The position numbers and the translations under genes were made by a program. 64,000 bases of DNA from NCBI RefSeq assembly GCF_000516985.1, contig NW_006917094.1:3162001-3226000 (forward strand), given 5' to 3'. Below are positions 1 to 11,700 of the stretch, one piece after another (the first letter of the stretch is position 1; each line of letters begins with the position of its first letter). Under the pieces are notes generated by a model. That model was not told the origin of the DNA and searched no databases. It saw nothing but the letters and a program-made list of their open reading frames with translations. The DNA comes from Pestalotiopsis fici W106-1 (Eukaryota > Ascomycota > Sordariomycetes > Amphisphaeriales > Sporocadaceae).

Positions 1-876
1 GGTTTTACTCATGGAGAGATAACGCCCAGCTGCCAAGAGAGAAACACGTACTTTGTACTTCCCGCTCCATCCGCCAAGAAGGCTCAAGACTCAGATTGTT
101 ACTGGATCTGCAGGTCAAGTATGACGAGCTATGTCTTGGTTCCGTTTTTGCCCCTTACGTCCGCCTGAGCCGAGAGATGGACGGATCTTATCATATTGCG
201 ATCTAAGCCATTAGCGCGCATTAGCCCCTCACGACATCCATCCAAGATAGGACAATGAATATGGACGTGGGAAAGTAGAGAGGAAGGAGGGGTCATAAGT
301 GAAGCAAGCATTTGGGAGAAAAGTCAGGTCGAGTCAAGGATCACTATCAGGTTCCAAGGTCGCGGAGTGCAGCATATTATAAACCTATTATTCAGATACA
401 AATCCCTGTCATGACAATGGTTGCAGGGAAAAAAGGTTTTATATTCTTCTTGTATTCTTTGGTGCGCGCAACCGCAACTAAGCGAAACCCGTAACTTGTA
501 GGACAACAGGGTTCCCCAGAAGCTACCTCTATCTTCATGATGATAAACCAGTAAAACAAAAAATCAAATCGTGATCATGATCATGATCTCAAGTAACGCT
601 TGCTCCGAAACCCTTTCTAAAGTAGTAATAATAATCTCATAAGCCGAGCAGTCGCAGAGAAAAAGGCTGCAGAATGGCGCCTAGCGCCCCCAAAATATCA
701 TTGTGGTCTTTCCCCCAGTCGAAGTCTTTTTTTTTTTTTATCAAGTATCATGGAGGGTTGGATGGGGGGTCGGTATAGAAAATTTCGACCATGTCGTAAA
801 GCAGAGGATCATGCCCTCGGACGTTATTGAATTGTGACTCCTCTGAAAAAAGAATTGCATGAACGTGTATGATTGC
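1..876. other. Intergenic, no gene seen
   Basis: No open frame with recognisable protein character on either strand. It holds a palindromic run of GATCATGATCATGATC type near 571-586 and a T tract near 728-740. The right end is probably the 3' UTR of the small minus-strand gene that follows. Confidence 0.5.
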
Positions 877-1128
877 CTACTCGATAGCCTGCTCGGCGTC
901 CTCACCGTTCTGGACGGGGGAGAGCTGGAGGAATCGGAATGGAGGTGAGGCAGAAGCCGAAGAGGTACTGCTCAGGCTGGATGTGCGGCGAGCGGCAGGT
1001 CGTTCAGCGACGGCAGGCTGGGAGACGCTGGAAGTTCCAGAAGTGGTGGGTGCGAGGGGCAGGAAGACCATGGGGCTTTTTCTGTCCATCTTGCGGATAT
1101 CCATGGTGTTGAAAGTGACAGCAGACAT
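877..1128 (-). CDS. Small Ser-rich protein, function unknown
   Basis: Single-exon frame of 83 residues beginning MSAVTFNTMDIRKMDRKSP and ending at a TAG. I chose the ATG at 1126-1128 because the frame upstream of it has leader character: a CA microsatellite and pyrimidine-rich sequence, with a TATAAA at 1373-1378. The N-terminal third mixes charged and hydrophobic residues (a KSPMVFLPLAP stretch), the middle is Ser/Thr/Ala-rich and probably disordered, and a short conserved-looking PPFRFLQLSP motif lies near residues 62-71. There is no signal peptide or membrane segment. The TATA box plus long C/T-rich leader suggests a strongly or conditionally expressed gene; that is inference. I do not recognise the family. 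Chance coding is possible but the codon use and promoter context argue against it. Confidence 0.6.
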   Translation of the reverse strand: MSAVTFNTMDIRKMDRKSPMVFLPLAPTTSGTSSVSQPAVAERPAARRTSSLSSTSSASASPPFRFLQLSPVQNGEDAEQAIE

Positions 1129-1183
1129 TGTGTGGTTTGGTAGTTGTGGAGAGTTTTTAGTCGACGATAGTAGAGTCACAAAT

Positions 1184-1204
1184 TGTGTGTGTGTGTGTGT
1201 GTGT
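1184..1204. repeat. (TG)n microsatellite
   Basis: About ten and a half TG units. It lies in the inferred 5' leader of the minus-strand gene at 877-1128, so its length could vary between strains and affect that leader. Confidence 0.95.
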
Positions 1205-1372
1205 TGTCGATGTAAAGAAGTCTTTACGCGAGGAATTGGCTGAAGACAGAGAGAGGGTAAAGTAGTTGCGAAAGCTTGGTGGACTTGTGTGTACGAGAAG
1301 GCGTGTGTTGGGAAGATGATGAATAGAGACAAAGAAAGAACAACGGAAGGAAGAGAGAAGAGGGTGGCTTTC

Positions 1373-1378
1373 TTTATA
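1373..1378 (-). promoter_or_regulatory. TATA box of the small Ser-rich gene
   Basis: TATAAA on the minus strand about 245 bases upstream of the ATG at 1128, followed by a pyrimidine-rich stretch typical of fungal transcript starts. Assigned by position and motif only. Confidence 0.5.
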
Positions 1379-3318
1379 CACCTGGATGACCACACACTCT
1401 TGCTACCGACTACTTGACTTACCTCCACAACCGACAGACAACTGACAGATAAAAGGCCCGGTGCTTTTGCACTTGCCCTGCTCGGACACGACAGAAAGAA
1501 ACGCATCCATCCCATCCCGGTCAACCTTGCTGCTCCGCGGTAGCCAGGCGGCAGATACGGGCAAACGGGGAGGTGGTCTGGCATTACCAAGCAGCACAGT
1601 CATAGCTGGAGTTTAGGCGATGGAGATTATTGATTTACGTATCCCCCCAAGACCGATGGTTTCAGTACCGTGTGGGCCAAGACGTGCTCGCCTCAAGCCG
1701 TGGCCATGGCCGATCCCGCGAGATAAAGTGGGCATTTGTAAGACAAGTCCGTTGCACATTCTTTTGGTCTGTCTCTCTGTAGGCAATGAGTGCGTGAAAT
1801 GAGAGCTGCGAGGGAGAAAAGAAAAAGCCGCTGGGCAGTGCGAGTGTCGGGGCTCTCTCTCTCCTGCCCAGCGATTCATCGAGGGAAAGTTTCCACACGT
1901 GGTCCCGTAATTGGTTGGTAAAGAGCGTTCGCGTCAAACAGCAAAAGAGCGCCGAGCGGGAAAAGGTTGTAAGGTAAGCCCTTAGTAGCCGTCGAGTGGG
2001 GGGCTGGTTGTGTGTGTGTCCAGTGTGTGCGTGGTTTTGCCCTCGTGCTTATCGCGCACCTACCCCCCTCCAGGCGTGGGCGGCGCCATCACCAGTCTTC
2101 CCGACGTCGAAACAACAACGTAGGAGATGCAAAATCGCCGGCCGGAGCGAAGGAACATGAATATAGAATCAATGGACGTCTATAGAGTGGAGTAACGGCC
2201 CCGATCCGGGTGTCCGCGACGAGTCCTGATGCCAGAAGAGAGCCGTACCGTAAGCTTTCCGAGGATTCGGGGCTTTTGGCATCTCTGATTGGCTGGTACG
2301 CCCGCCAATGCCTCGCCTAAAGGGATTTCTCGGAACCTGCGAGACCAGCACTTTACCTACCTCAGGCACGCTCAACTCACAGGGCAGCCCTAATCATGGA
2401 GCAGCTTTCCTACAACTGCCGGAGATGTAGCCAATAGTCAATCACTCAATTCATGATTTCACCATGTTTCGCATATCCCTCAAAAGTAAGATCTGGTCCG
2501 TTCACACACAAGTCCACGTCCTAGATGAGCACTCTATATGGGGCCAAATGAATCGTGGGGACAAGGAAAGATTGTCCGTTCTTTTTCTACTACCTGCATA
2601 CCATCACGCTTATAGTATGTAGTATGCTGGTGAAAAGAACGAAATTGGAACATTAGCAAATGCCATTCAAGAGTCTTATCATACTAGCTGACTCGAGAGC
2701 AGGACCGTTGTTTCAACAAGAGACTGCAGTATTAATCACAGCACAAGCCACATCGCATGCATTGGTTCTTGCAGCATGATGTGATTAACATCATGTTACA
2801 GCCCTTGTTGTATTTACCTTGAGGGGTGCGTCGATTTTCTTTCCTCACTCACTGATCAAGCTAGAAATGTCTTTTCATGGTTCTCTTATGCTACAAAGAT
2901 GGCCGGGCACTCTATTCTGCTTGTCTACACTGCCCACGAGCAGCAATGCGAGACCGGCGATTGTCTTTCCCAGTTTGGACGCCAACAGAGAAAAGTTGAT
3001 TTCGTGCGGCGGTGTGCTAAGACCAGATCGGGTCAATCGAGCCAACTACAAAGTATTTACAAGTGACTTTAGACATCAGGAATTGCCCCATTGCAGGAGC
3101 CATGGACTTTGCAAGCACCTGTAACATGCAAGCCCGAGTGATGCAGGCGTCGCATTGCTCAATGCAACGATACAAGTCTATAATCGAATTTTAAGTTCAT
3201 GTTGGCAGGCATATGCCCCTTTGACCCCCAGACGCCAAGTTTGTTGTCCTAAGCGACATACATAGTATTGTAAAGTCATGCATACAAGCTCTGCTCTGCA
3301 TTTCCTTGCCCGTGGTTG

Positions 3319-3344
3319 TTTTTTTTTTTTTTTTTTTTTTTTTT
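3319..3344. repeat. Poly-T tract, 26 bases
   Basis: Uninterrupted T run (poly-A on the minus strand). No retroelement sequence or target duplication was recognised around it, so it is listed as a simple homopolymer. Confidence 0.95.
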
Positions 3345-6300
3345 GGAGATAACTTCTTGCTTCGAGACTTCCAACCAGTGGGGCACCGGGCCGATGGTCA
3401 GTCGTTGGGCATTAATTGATATGTTTATCCAGTTCGATTGAGGTAGATTGACATGCGAGACAGATAACAACTACTTATGATAGTCGCCCTCAATTCCATG
3501 GCATCAGGACGCCGTCCTCTGAACTGACAGAAGAGGCGGGACTTGCTATGTATAATGGTCCAATGCTTAGGACCAATACTTAGCAAGTATTACTATAATG
3601 TTGTTTGGGGTGGCGAACTGAAAACATCTTCATAAGCATCCGCAAGATTCGGTCCGGTCCGGCCAAGGCGGATAAGCCGTCTTGATCGATTGCTGCATTT
3701 GGGTCGTTGGTTGCAACTGTTGGTGATCATCTGCGCCTTGGTCAAACAAGCGACCAATATTAAATCGTTGTCTAAGTTTCTCTTTTTTCTTCTTCTTCTT
3801 CGTCTTCCGCACTGCCTGGCTTATACCCGTCTAACCAACATCAGCACGGCATGTAAGGTGACCTCGATGTGATGCGTGTGATATATTCAATAGTGTTTGT
3901 TGCCTTCGCGTTTGGTTCGTTTACACACAGCAAGCTTCTGAAAGGGGTTCGAGACTCGTGGAGGTTGCATCCCTACTTGCCTATCATAGATATGCATCAG
4001 AGTCTGTCGACCTTCTGAACTGGTCCAATTTCCATCCAAGACGGCGGAAGAGGCCATTCTATCCCGCCCGCAAAGACTTGTAAATTTCCATGTACTGCCA
4101 CGGCCCCCAGTTTGCCAGTCAGCCTTTCAATGAACCCCATCTACGTACATGATGCAGGACTTACCGGCACTACGGTACGGCGTACAGTCAGGGGGGGCCC
4201 TGGACACGGCGCTTAAGATGTGATCTGCGACTCTCATTGGTTGTCAATATGAATGCGACGTTGTCTCGTGGAGTTTTTCCAAAGTTCAAAAAGGGGAAAG
4301 AGGAGGCAGATGAATCTCATTTCGGCTACTCTGGATTTCCAAGAGCCAACACACGCGCGGCACCTTGTGATCGGACGAGACTTACTGAATTCTTACCACC
4401 GTATTATCGCTAAGCGACCAGCCGCCCGCGGCACTGCTGCATGCACGTTGTCATTCAACCTGCTCAGATAGATGTTTTGAGATCATGTCATTGGCCATGG
4501 GGCAAACGCAGCCAATATAACTAATCAATGTTTGAAACTTTTGATTTGCAATCACGCAAATTGAGCCTACAGACAGGCTTCATTGTTGGGCGCAAAAATC
4601 TCAACAAATCTCAATGGCCATCTGTTGGTACTTCTCGTAAGAAGAATCGTCAAGGGAATCTCGTGGATCGGTATACTGGATAAAGCATAACGTGAAGATA
4701 CGTCGTGCACCAATGAAAACGGCGCTGTTGCCAAGACGATCCTTTGGCATAGCCTGCATAGCTAAGTTTCTGAACCGATGAAGAATCATCCTAGGTCTTC
4801 AAACGGCACATGCGCGAGGATTCTGAGCCTTTACTCTCTGGGGTTCAGTTCCTGCAACTGTTCAAGTCTGCCGTTAAAGAACATAACGCAGTGGTCCCTG
4901 CTTTGCAAGGCCGCAGTCAGACGAGGCCATAATCACCCATTTTTTAGGGGCTGTTCCTGATCACTTGAATAGAAACCGGGATTTTATTTGAGATGGCATA
5001 GATGCCTCAGCCTTGAGGATGCCAAACCCTTTATGGTGGGTCGCAGAGACTGGATGGCCATCGGGGAAGGGGGGGAAGAGTTGCCATAAATTGATTTGGC
5101 CCCGAGAACCAAGTACCCCGAGATCCAGTGAACAAATAGAGAAAATAGACAAGTGACCCAATGAGCCGGCAGAAGTGCAAGTGGATCAAACCATTGTCGA
5201 TGTATGTCACCCACACCTCCTGTCATCCTATGTTTGGTCAAGCAGGTCGACTGGTGTAAACGTGGTCAGATGATCGGCAAAACCCAGCGACCTGGTACTG
5301 GTTCAAGAAGGGCAATCCATAAATATGCCTAAATTCGGATTCAAGGATTGTACATCTGCAAAAGCAGCCCTTTGATGATGCGTATATGGGGGTTTACTAT
5401 ACAAATTTAGCTTGTGATGAGCACATGGGGGAGTTTTCTTTTCTGGCGTATTCCGCCCGCTGCTGTGTCATGCGGCGATCTCGATGTGATGACGAAACCC
5501 TGACTTGACTTACAGTATCCAATAATACCACAAGGTTGGTCACTTGTCTGGCAAGTATAGATCGTTCATACCGAAAAAAAAAAAAAAAAATCTCAATGTC
5601 GAGTAATCCGGCCCGGCCCATGACATTATGTTGGAGGAGTGCATGTTGGTATGTTAGTGGGTTTGGCAGTGATCCTGGTTGAGCTCCCTGACCGTTGGCC
5701 AATTGCGCCTGGTGGTACAAACGCTCTGCATGAGGTAAGAATGCACGATGGACAGCGACAGCTCCGAATGATGGCCCCCTTGAGCCTTGACACGAGGCGT
5801 GGTGACAGTTGACCAGGCTGGAACAAAGCATTTCGGGGCTAGTAATACAGATGTGGTACCGGTCTGGACTATTGGCTTCCCACAACAAGTTCTTGGTTGA
5901 AGTGCGCATTTTCAGGTACGTCCCGGTAGGGACTCATGCAGGTTGGACAACGGATCGTCACAAGGTTTTCACTGGACCTGCCTATTTTGCTGTCGTTGAG
6001 AAACGCCGTAAGCAGGAGCGTATAGCAGATATGTCTAGGTAGGTAGGTAGGGTACCTTACCTGGGTAGTCAGCTGTACCGACGCTTTTCCCCCTGTGGGT
6101 TGCCTTTCCATGATAGCAACCCTTAGCGGAGCTTGCTCCCCTTGCTTTGGCTGTTGCTTGCAGGTCGTGACAATGGGTAGAGGCAGCAATAGGTTGCTAA
6201 GGACGGCACGTCAGGCGGCCTACCGCCAGTTGAATCGCTATCTCCATCGGGAGAATGTCTGCCATCGCCCGCTCTTGTGCAACGGGGCCATGTGTCAAGA

Positions 6301-8118
6301 GGGTTTCTTGTCCGACATGACATTGGATGTACTGGTTTGCTGCACGAGCTGTCTACCTCGTCCTCAGCCACGAACGAGAGCATGGTAACAGCCAAAAAAG
6401 AAACATGGACCAGGTTGAGGTGAGGGTTCTCCCGCCATGCCCGCATATCCACCACCATGACTGTCTAGGATGATTAGAATGAGCCGCCAAGGGTCCCGCC
6501 GCCATTCTGGAGGGGCATTTCTTTATCGGGTTAGAGCGCGCTTCCGGAAGACGTCCGTTTCTGACGATTTCTAGAGTGACAGCGGTCCCCTTAATTATCG
6601 ATGAGGTAGTAGGCACTTCGCCTGTACACTGGGTAGTGAAGGTAGGTGCCATATTGGGGTGGGCAATGAAATGTGGTTCTTCTTTCATCTCTGTTATTAC
6701 TTGGGCTCGAGAACGTCTCCTCTCATCCGCCTCTGATCGACCTACGAGGCATGGTCCACTTATTAATTCCATGCAATAAGCGTAGATTCAAAAGCCTGAA
6801 CCCAGTGCTCGGATCAAACACAATTTGAGAGATACTCATTGTTTTTTTTTTCTGCAGCGCCTGTCCTTTTGTCATCCCTGACCGTCGTTCTTTAAGCTCT
6901 CTGCGTGTAGCGGCGCCAGCCCGCGGTGCCGCGTCGTTACTGAGGTGAAGCTTGTGGACGCTTCGTTATGTCCTGACTAGGGTGGGAAGACGGTGGGACT
7001 CTCTTCAACTCCTTGGCTGGGGAGTTGCAATATTCACCGGAGCCCGATGCTCCCTTGGAGATTTGTGTGTATGTAAGTATGCTCGGGAAGGGCTCAAGGG
7101 GCCCAATCCTTTCTGCCCTCGTAAGGCTACATACAATACTACATGCCTGCATCTACATAACACATGGACGTACCTACAGGTTGGACCAGCCAGCATGTAT
7201 TTCTCAGTTCAATTATAGTGCCTCCACTTATCGATGTTAGCCAGAATCTCTCGATTTTCTCCACTTGGTCCATCTGCCTGCTTGTGGACGAAAAGCGAGG
7301 GAGAAGAAGGGCAAGAGAGATGATCCCAACGGCCATCCATTGCTGCGAGCAAGGATCATGTCCCGGATGACCGCTTTCTCTACTTCTTCACCCATCCTTC
7401 CTCCAGTCATTCCGTCACTCCGTCAGTGAGTGAGTTAGTGCAAACATTACTTGCCCACATATGGCCGCGGTACAAAGTTGTATGCGCATTCTCTAGCCAC
7501 CACTCAGGCTCAAAGACATCCCTGCCTGCCCAAAGTGGGTAGCATTTTGAGTGCGGCTTTGGACATATGAATGACCGTAGTAGCCCTGTTGGTCATTGGG
7601 TAATACCACCAATATTGCATCGAGTGTTACAGCGACTCCTTTCAACTTTGGGGCTTCGGATTGGATAGAGCTCCTTTCTACTTACTTCTTCTACTTCTTT
7701 TTTATTTTTGCCAACATCTGTTACGTCGAGCCCGCATACGTTCGTGATTGCACAACCTCGTCTGCTCAACCCCAAGCCATCCACCACACCACTAGTCCGA
7801 CTTGTTTCTGCTACATACAAGTCCTTACGTACCCCAACCGTCCATGTACATCCTGCCGACTGGCTGTTGATAATTCTGTATGGTCTGATCATCCTTCTTG
7901 GGATCAAGGTAACCTGCCTGACCGGAAATGATGCCATTACCATCTCTGTCAGCACTTCCAACCTGCATCGCCATCTAAAAAGTTTGCGAAGTGGAGAGCC
8001 AACCGCCTCCCGTCATTCGGTGACTTACAGAAGACCGTCTGCCTTGGGACCTGCATGGTGGTCAAACCACATCAAGCACAAGAGTCATATGGCTGTGCCC
8101 AGAGAAGAGGAAGATCAA

Positions 8119-8126
8119 TATATAAA
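8119..8126 (+). promoter_or_regulatory. TATA box upstream of the Cys-rich gene
   Basis: TATATAAA followed by a C/A-rich, ATG-poor stretch of about 320 bases before the ATG at 8454. The long leader could itself contain an intron. Confidence 0.45.
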
Positions 8127-8453
8127 CACGACTGCTTCCCCGACTAGATCAACATTATCATCATCGAAATCCATCACTTCCATCATCGACAGTAATAACA
8201 AGACTCGGGTATTCCTCTCCATCAACAAGTTATTAACTTTGAACCAATACTCGCCACCCGGCAACAATATCTCATATTCCCTAAACTAGCCAACACGTAT
8301 ATATCGACTATAATATCGCCAAAAGGCTTGTGAGACAACTCTGATTGGTCGCCCCTCTCCTGAGATATTCTCTAACACGGAAACCTAGTTTCTACCAAAT
8401 CTTTCAAGACTTCTATCTCTCTGTTACAGCCTGTAACTGAAAGCTTAGCCAAA

Positions 8454-8706
8454 ATGTGCACACGTATGATCGTTCACCACACTGGTTGCGGACACGACCA
8501 GTCTGGAGGGGTGGCAACCTGTGCTACACGTGCTGCCACTGGTAGTTGCTCAGGTACCAACGATGTTGTTGTGAACCAACCTGGCAGTTGTGGGTGTTGT
8601 AAGCGAAGCTCGAACAAGAGGTATTGCTTCTTTTTTTTTTGTCCTTTGCTAACATTTTGGTTTTACTGCATAAGCTTAGAATCATTGCAGAAACGGCCGC
8701 TTGTAG
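8454..8706 (+). CDS. Small Cys-rich protein, two exons
   Basis: Exon 1 is 8454-8620. The intron 8621-8690 has donor GTATTG, a TGCTAAC branch site near 8648-8654 and a CAG acceptor; exon 2 is 8691-8706. The product is 59 residues, starting MCTRMIVHHTGCGHD, with cysteines at 2, 12, 23, 32, 46, 48 and 49. There is no signal peptide, so it is probably intracellular. The MCTR start followed by a Cys-Gly-His resembles a family of short fungal Cys-rich proteins I have seen, none with a known function; metal binding is only a guess. A TAG acceptor at 8677-8679 would give a longer tail of 27 residues after the shared exon. The ATG has a good AAAATG context and a TATA box lies upstream. Confidence 0.55.
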
Positions 8707-11700
8707 CGGCGACAGTCTGGAAATTCGCTTCGACTATCTAAAATACTTCCTTTCGATCAGACCTTGAGCGAGCAATCGCGTCATCTTCTTCTCTTGAGTT
8801 ACGAGGCGTTAAGAACATCGACTCTCTGTCAACCTTCGACCCCCAATGGCGATGGATGCTCTTTTGGTATCGGTTGTGCCATGGATGGCGAAGCTTGGGT
8901 CTTTCTTTGCATTTACGGCGGGATGGCATGGAGAGACGGCGGAAGGCGATGAGAGGTCAACGCTGGAGTAGACGACCACATTCTCGGGTTTCCTTTTTCT
9001 TGCATTTCTTTTGCAACTTTGGGTGTCTTTTCGATTTCCCGCTTGATATAGTTTAATGCGTATGTTTTTCTCGACTTGGTTGTATTCATGCAGTGGCACT
9101 CAACTCGTATTCTATACTATTCTTCCATTCTTCTTCCCACACGAATAGCACACTGGTCATACTCTGACACTGTCACGGCGTTATGTGGCTTGGTGTCATA
9201 TTGAGTACAGAGGGATCTTTACAGAGCACATCACTCACCAAAACCAATATCGGTAGGGGAAAAAAAAAAAAAAAAGCTTGGACCGTAAGACTTGGCCTTC
9301 TTCGCCCGTCTCTGCCATCGGCGTATTATGTTGAACCACATATACTGACCTTTTCACCTATATAAATTTAACTCCCGTTAGGCTGTCCAGGGCACACACA
9401 TTTTCGTAAGGCACGGGCATCCTTCGCCCACGAGGGATCAAGAAGTAGAGCAGCAATATGTCGCATAGAAAAATAAGGTGGCACAGCGCTATTGAAACGG
9501 CCCCGTCCGCTGCACAAAGAGGCATCCTCCCGCCGGCAACGCTACCTTAACTTATGTGGTCCAGTCTCAACTACCCCTTCTGTTTTCTGCATCACCAGTA
9601 GTAAGCGATGGGGAATTCTGAACCCCCCTCCCCCTCCTTGTGGCTGACTGACTGGCTGACTGCCATCCACGTACTGCTGCGCCCTATCCGACCCTTTACA
9701 AACCAGAGCAGATTCTCGAGGCGACCGAGAAGCGCCGACCTTTCATGGCCCTCAGAAGAAGTTGTGACGAAGTGCCCCTCGCATAAAAAGAATAAATTTT
9801 TTTTAATGGCCAGCCCAGCATATCCAACGCGGCAAACAGGGTCAGGCCTGCATAAGACGCATAAGAATACCATCATGTGATAATGTACCTACCGTACATA
9901 CAAATCCTTCAAATGCTCCTTCCTATCGAGCGCCGACCCACCCATTGGCTGCATGCAGTACATAGGTACCCAACATGAGATTTAAAAAAAGGTAGTGCTA
10001 GTCAATTGCGCTGCAGACATTGAGAATCGCCAACTAACATGATGGATCCCTCTCAAGTGCTTGGCGTTGCCTTGTTCGCAAAATACTCATGTCCGAAAGA
10101 GAAATAGCGACACGCGCACTTTGCTCAATGATTTCATTCATACATCCACCCAGAGGAACGTTGCAAGCTGGCATTAAGGCGCGTGTACAAGAGACGTAGC
10201 AGCAGTAGGGGGAGAAAAGCCAGTCCAGCATTATGCAGACAGGAGATCACGAATTCTAGCTGCTTGCATGCACGACATGACAGCAAAGTCGGTCGTCTTG
10301 TCTTTCGTAAGTACAACTTCCTCTCCATACGGTCAGTCTAGCTATGTGCGGTATCTTACAATGTCGGGAAACGCAGCCACTCGATTGCGCGCAGCAGCAG
10401 CAAGTACTCAATCATGGAAAATGCCCCCACACGAGGAGACCACATCCGGAGACCCCGCGGCCAACGCGATAAAATAACTTGAACTTGTTTGCCACGGCAG
10501 CCAATCGCCATGCCCAGAGTCCCCCAGACAGGCCTTGCCGCGCCTCTCTTTTTCCACGCCAATGCGAAAATACCAAAATCATCGATCCAACGGCACCAAC
10601 AAAAGCCTTCTCACATATGCCCGCCGTGATCACCCTCGCGACTATCCCGCCCAATCGCGCCTATGTACGCCTTTCTGTTGGCCCGTCGTAACGGTCATGT
10701 TTGTACGACTTCACCTCGCTCATCACCATGTTCTCTCTCTTGCCATCGGCATTACAAATTGCCTGACCTCATGTCCAGCAGTGGAGCCAACTTGGCGAAC
10801 CATGTGCGACGAGACGAGTTCTAAACACGAGATGCTCTACGACAACGCCAGCAGCCTACTATCTGTGGGTAACCTTGTGCTTGTGTGGTGTGACCAAATT
10901 ATGGCAGACTACACCCGCAGGCCAAGACACTCGGTTTGTTCCTTTTCGGCGAGCAACAGCGGCAGCACAGCAGCCACTGACAGCGGCGCTGGCTCAGCCT
11001 AAACCTGTCTACTTGATTCACATCCGGGCGGACAGACTTTCAATATCCTATAGGGGATCTTCCGTTGACCTTTCATGTGTTACAAAGTTCTCGGCACAGT
11101 CTGCAACGCACAATTGACAGCTTGGCGATTGCGCCGGGAAGAAGCCTCATCTGCAGTATCGTGGAGATGCTCCCAAATGCCGATGGAAGCAGGGCACCGC
11201 TTGCCGTTGTCGTGACAAACCACACTTTATCTCAACGTGGGAATCATGCCTGAGTATGTACCTGGAATCGAAACACCAGGCAATCACTCAGGCCCACCAT
11301 GCGCCGCACCCGCTCCGCACTCAACACTTGGTGAGCAGTGAGCAAGTCCCTGCGCTGATTAACCCTTGGTCTGGTGGCGTCCCATCGCGAAGATGCCTGG
11401 CATTCAAGCCTGCACTCCATCTCAGCTTTCCAGACGCTTTTGGATCAAACTGCAACGGGTTGGGATGCCGGCTCCAAAACGCTTCAATCCCCACACTCTT
11501 CGTATGAATCTACTATCACATCCCTGCGCCGGCGATACCGGAACGTGTTCCCCAGCATATACTAACCTTACAGGCCATGATCGTGCAGAGAACCTTGATC
11601 TGCCTCGCTGGCTATCATAGCCCGGTGTACTGCCTATCCTTTCCATCTTCTGGCATCTGCAGGACTGCAATGGCCACCCCAGTACGGCGTCCAGACGTCA

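Larger units (their letters stand above)
1129..8453. other. 7.3-kb gene-poor region
   Basis: I see no supportable gene. Open frames here are short, lack Kozak-plus-promoter context and read as random peptide. Base composition is ordinary rather than strongly AT-rich, and no transposase or reverse transcriptase fragment is recognisable. Contents: a 26-base T run at 3319-3344, an imperfect GGTACC-centred palindrome near 6040-6058 within TAGG repeats, and, at the right end, the promoter and leader of the small Cys-rich gene at 8454. Untranslated or regulatory RNAs cannot be excluded. Confidence 0.5.

Noticed and set aside
571..586. GATCATGATCATGATC palindrome
   Set aside because: Simple TGATCA repeat; no gene or regulatory context to support a binding site.
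3944..3960. tRNA B-box-like GGTTCGAGACTC
   Set aside because: T-stem does not pair properly and no A box or acceptor stem is found upstream at the right distance.
7708..8289. 193-codon plus-strand frame upstream of the Cys-rich gene
   Set aside because: Covers a TATA box and leader; peptide looks random and low in complexity.
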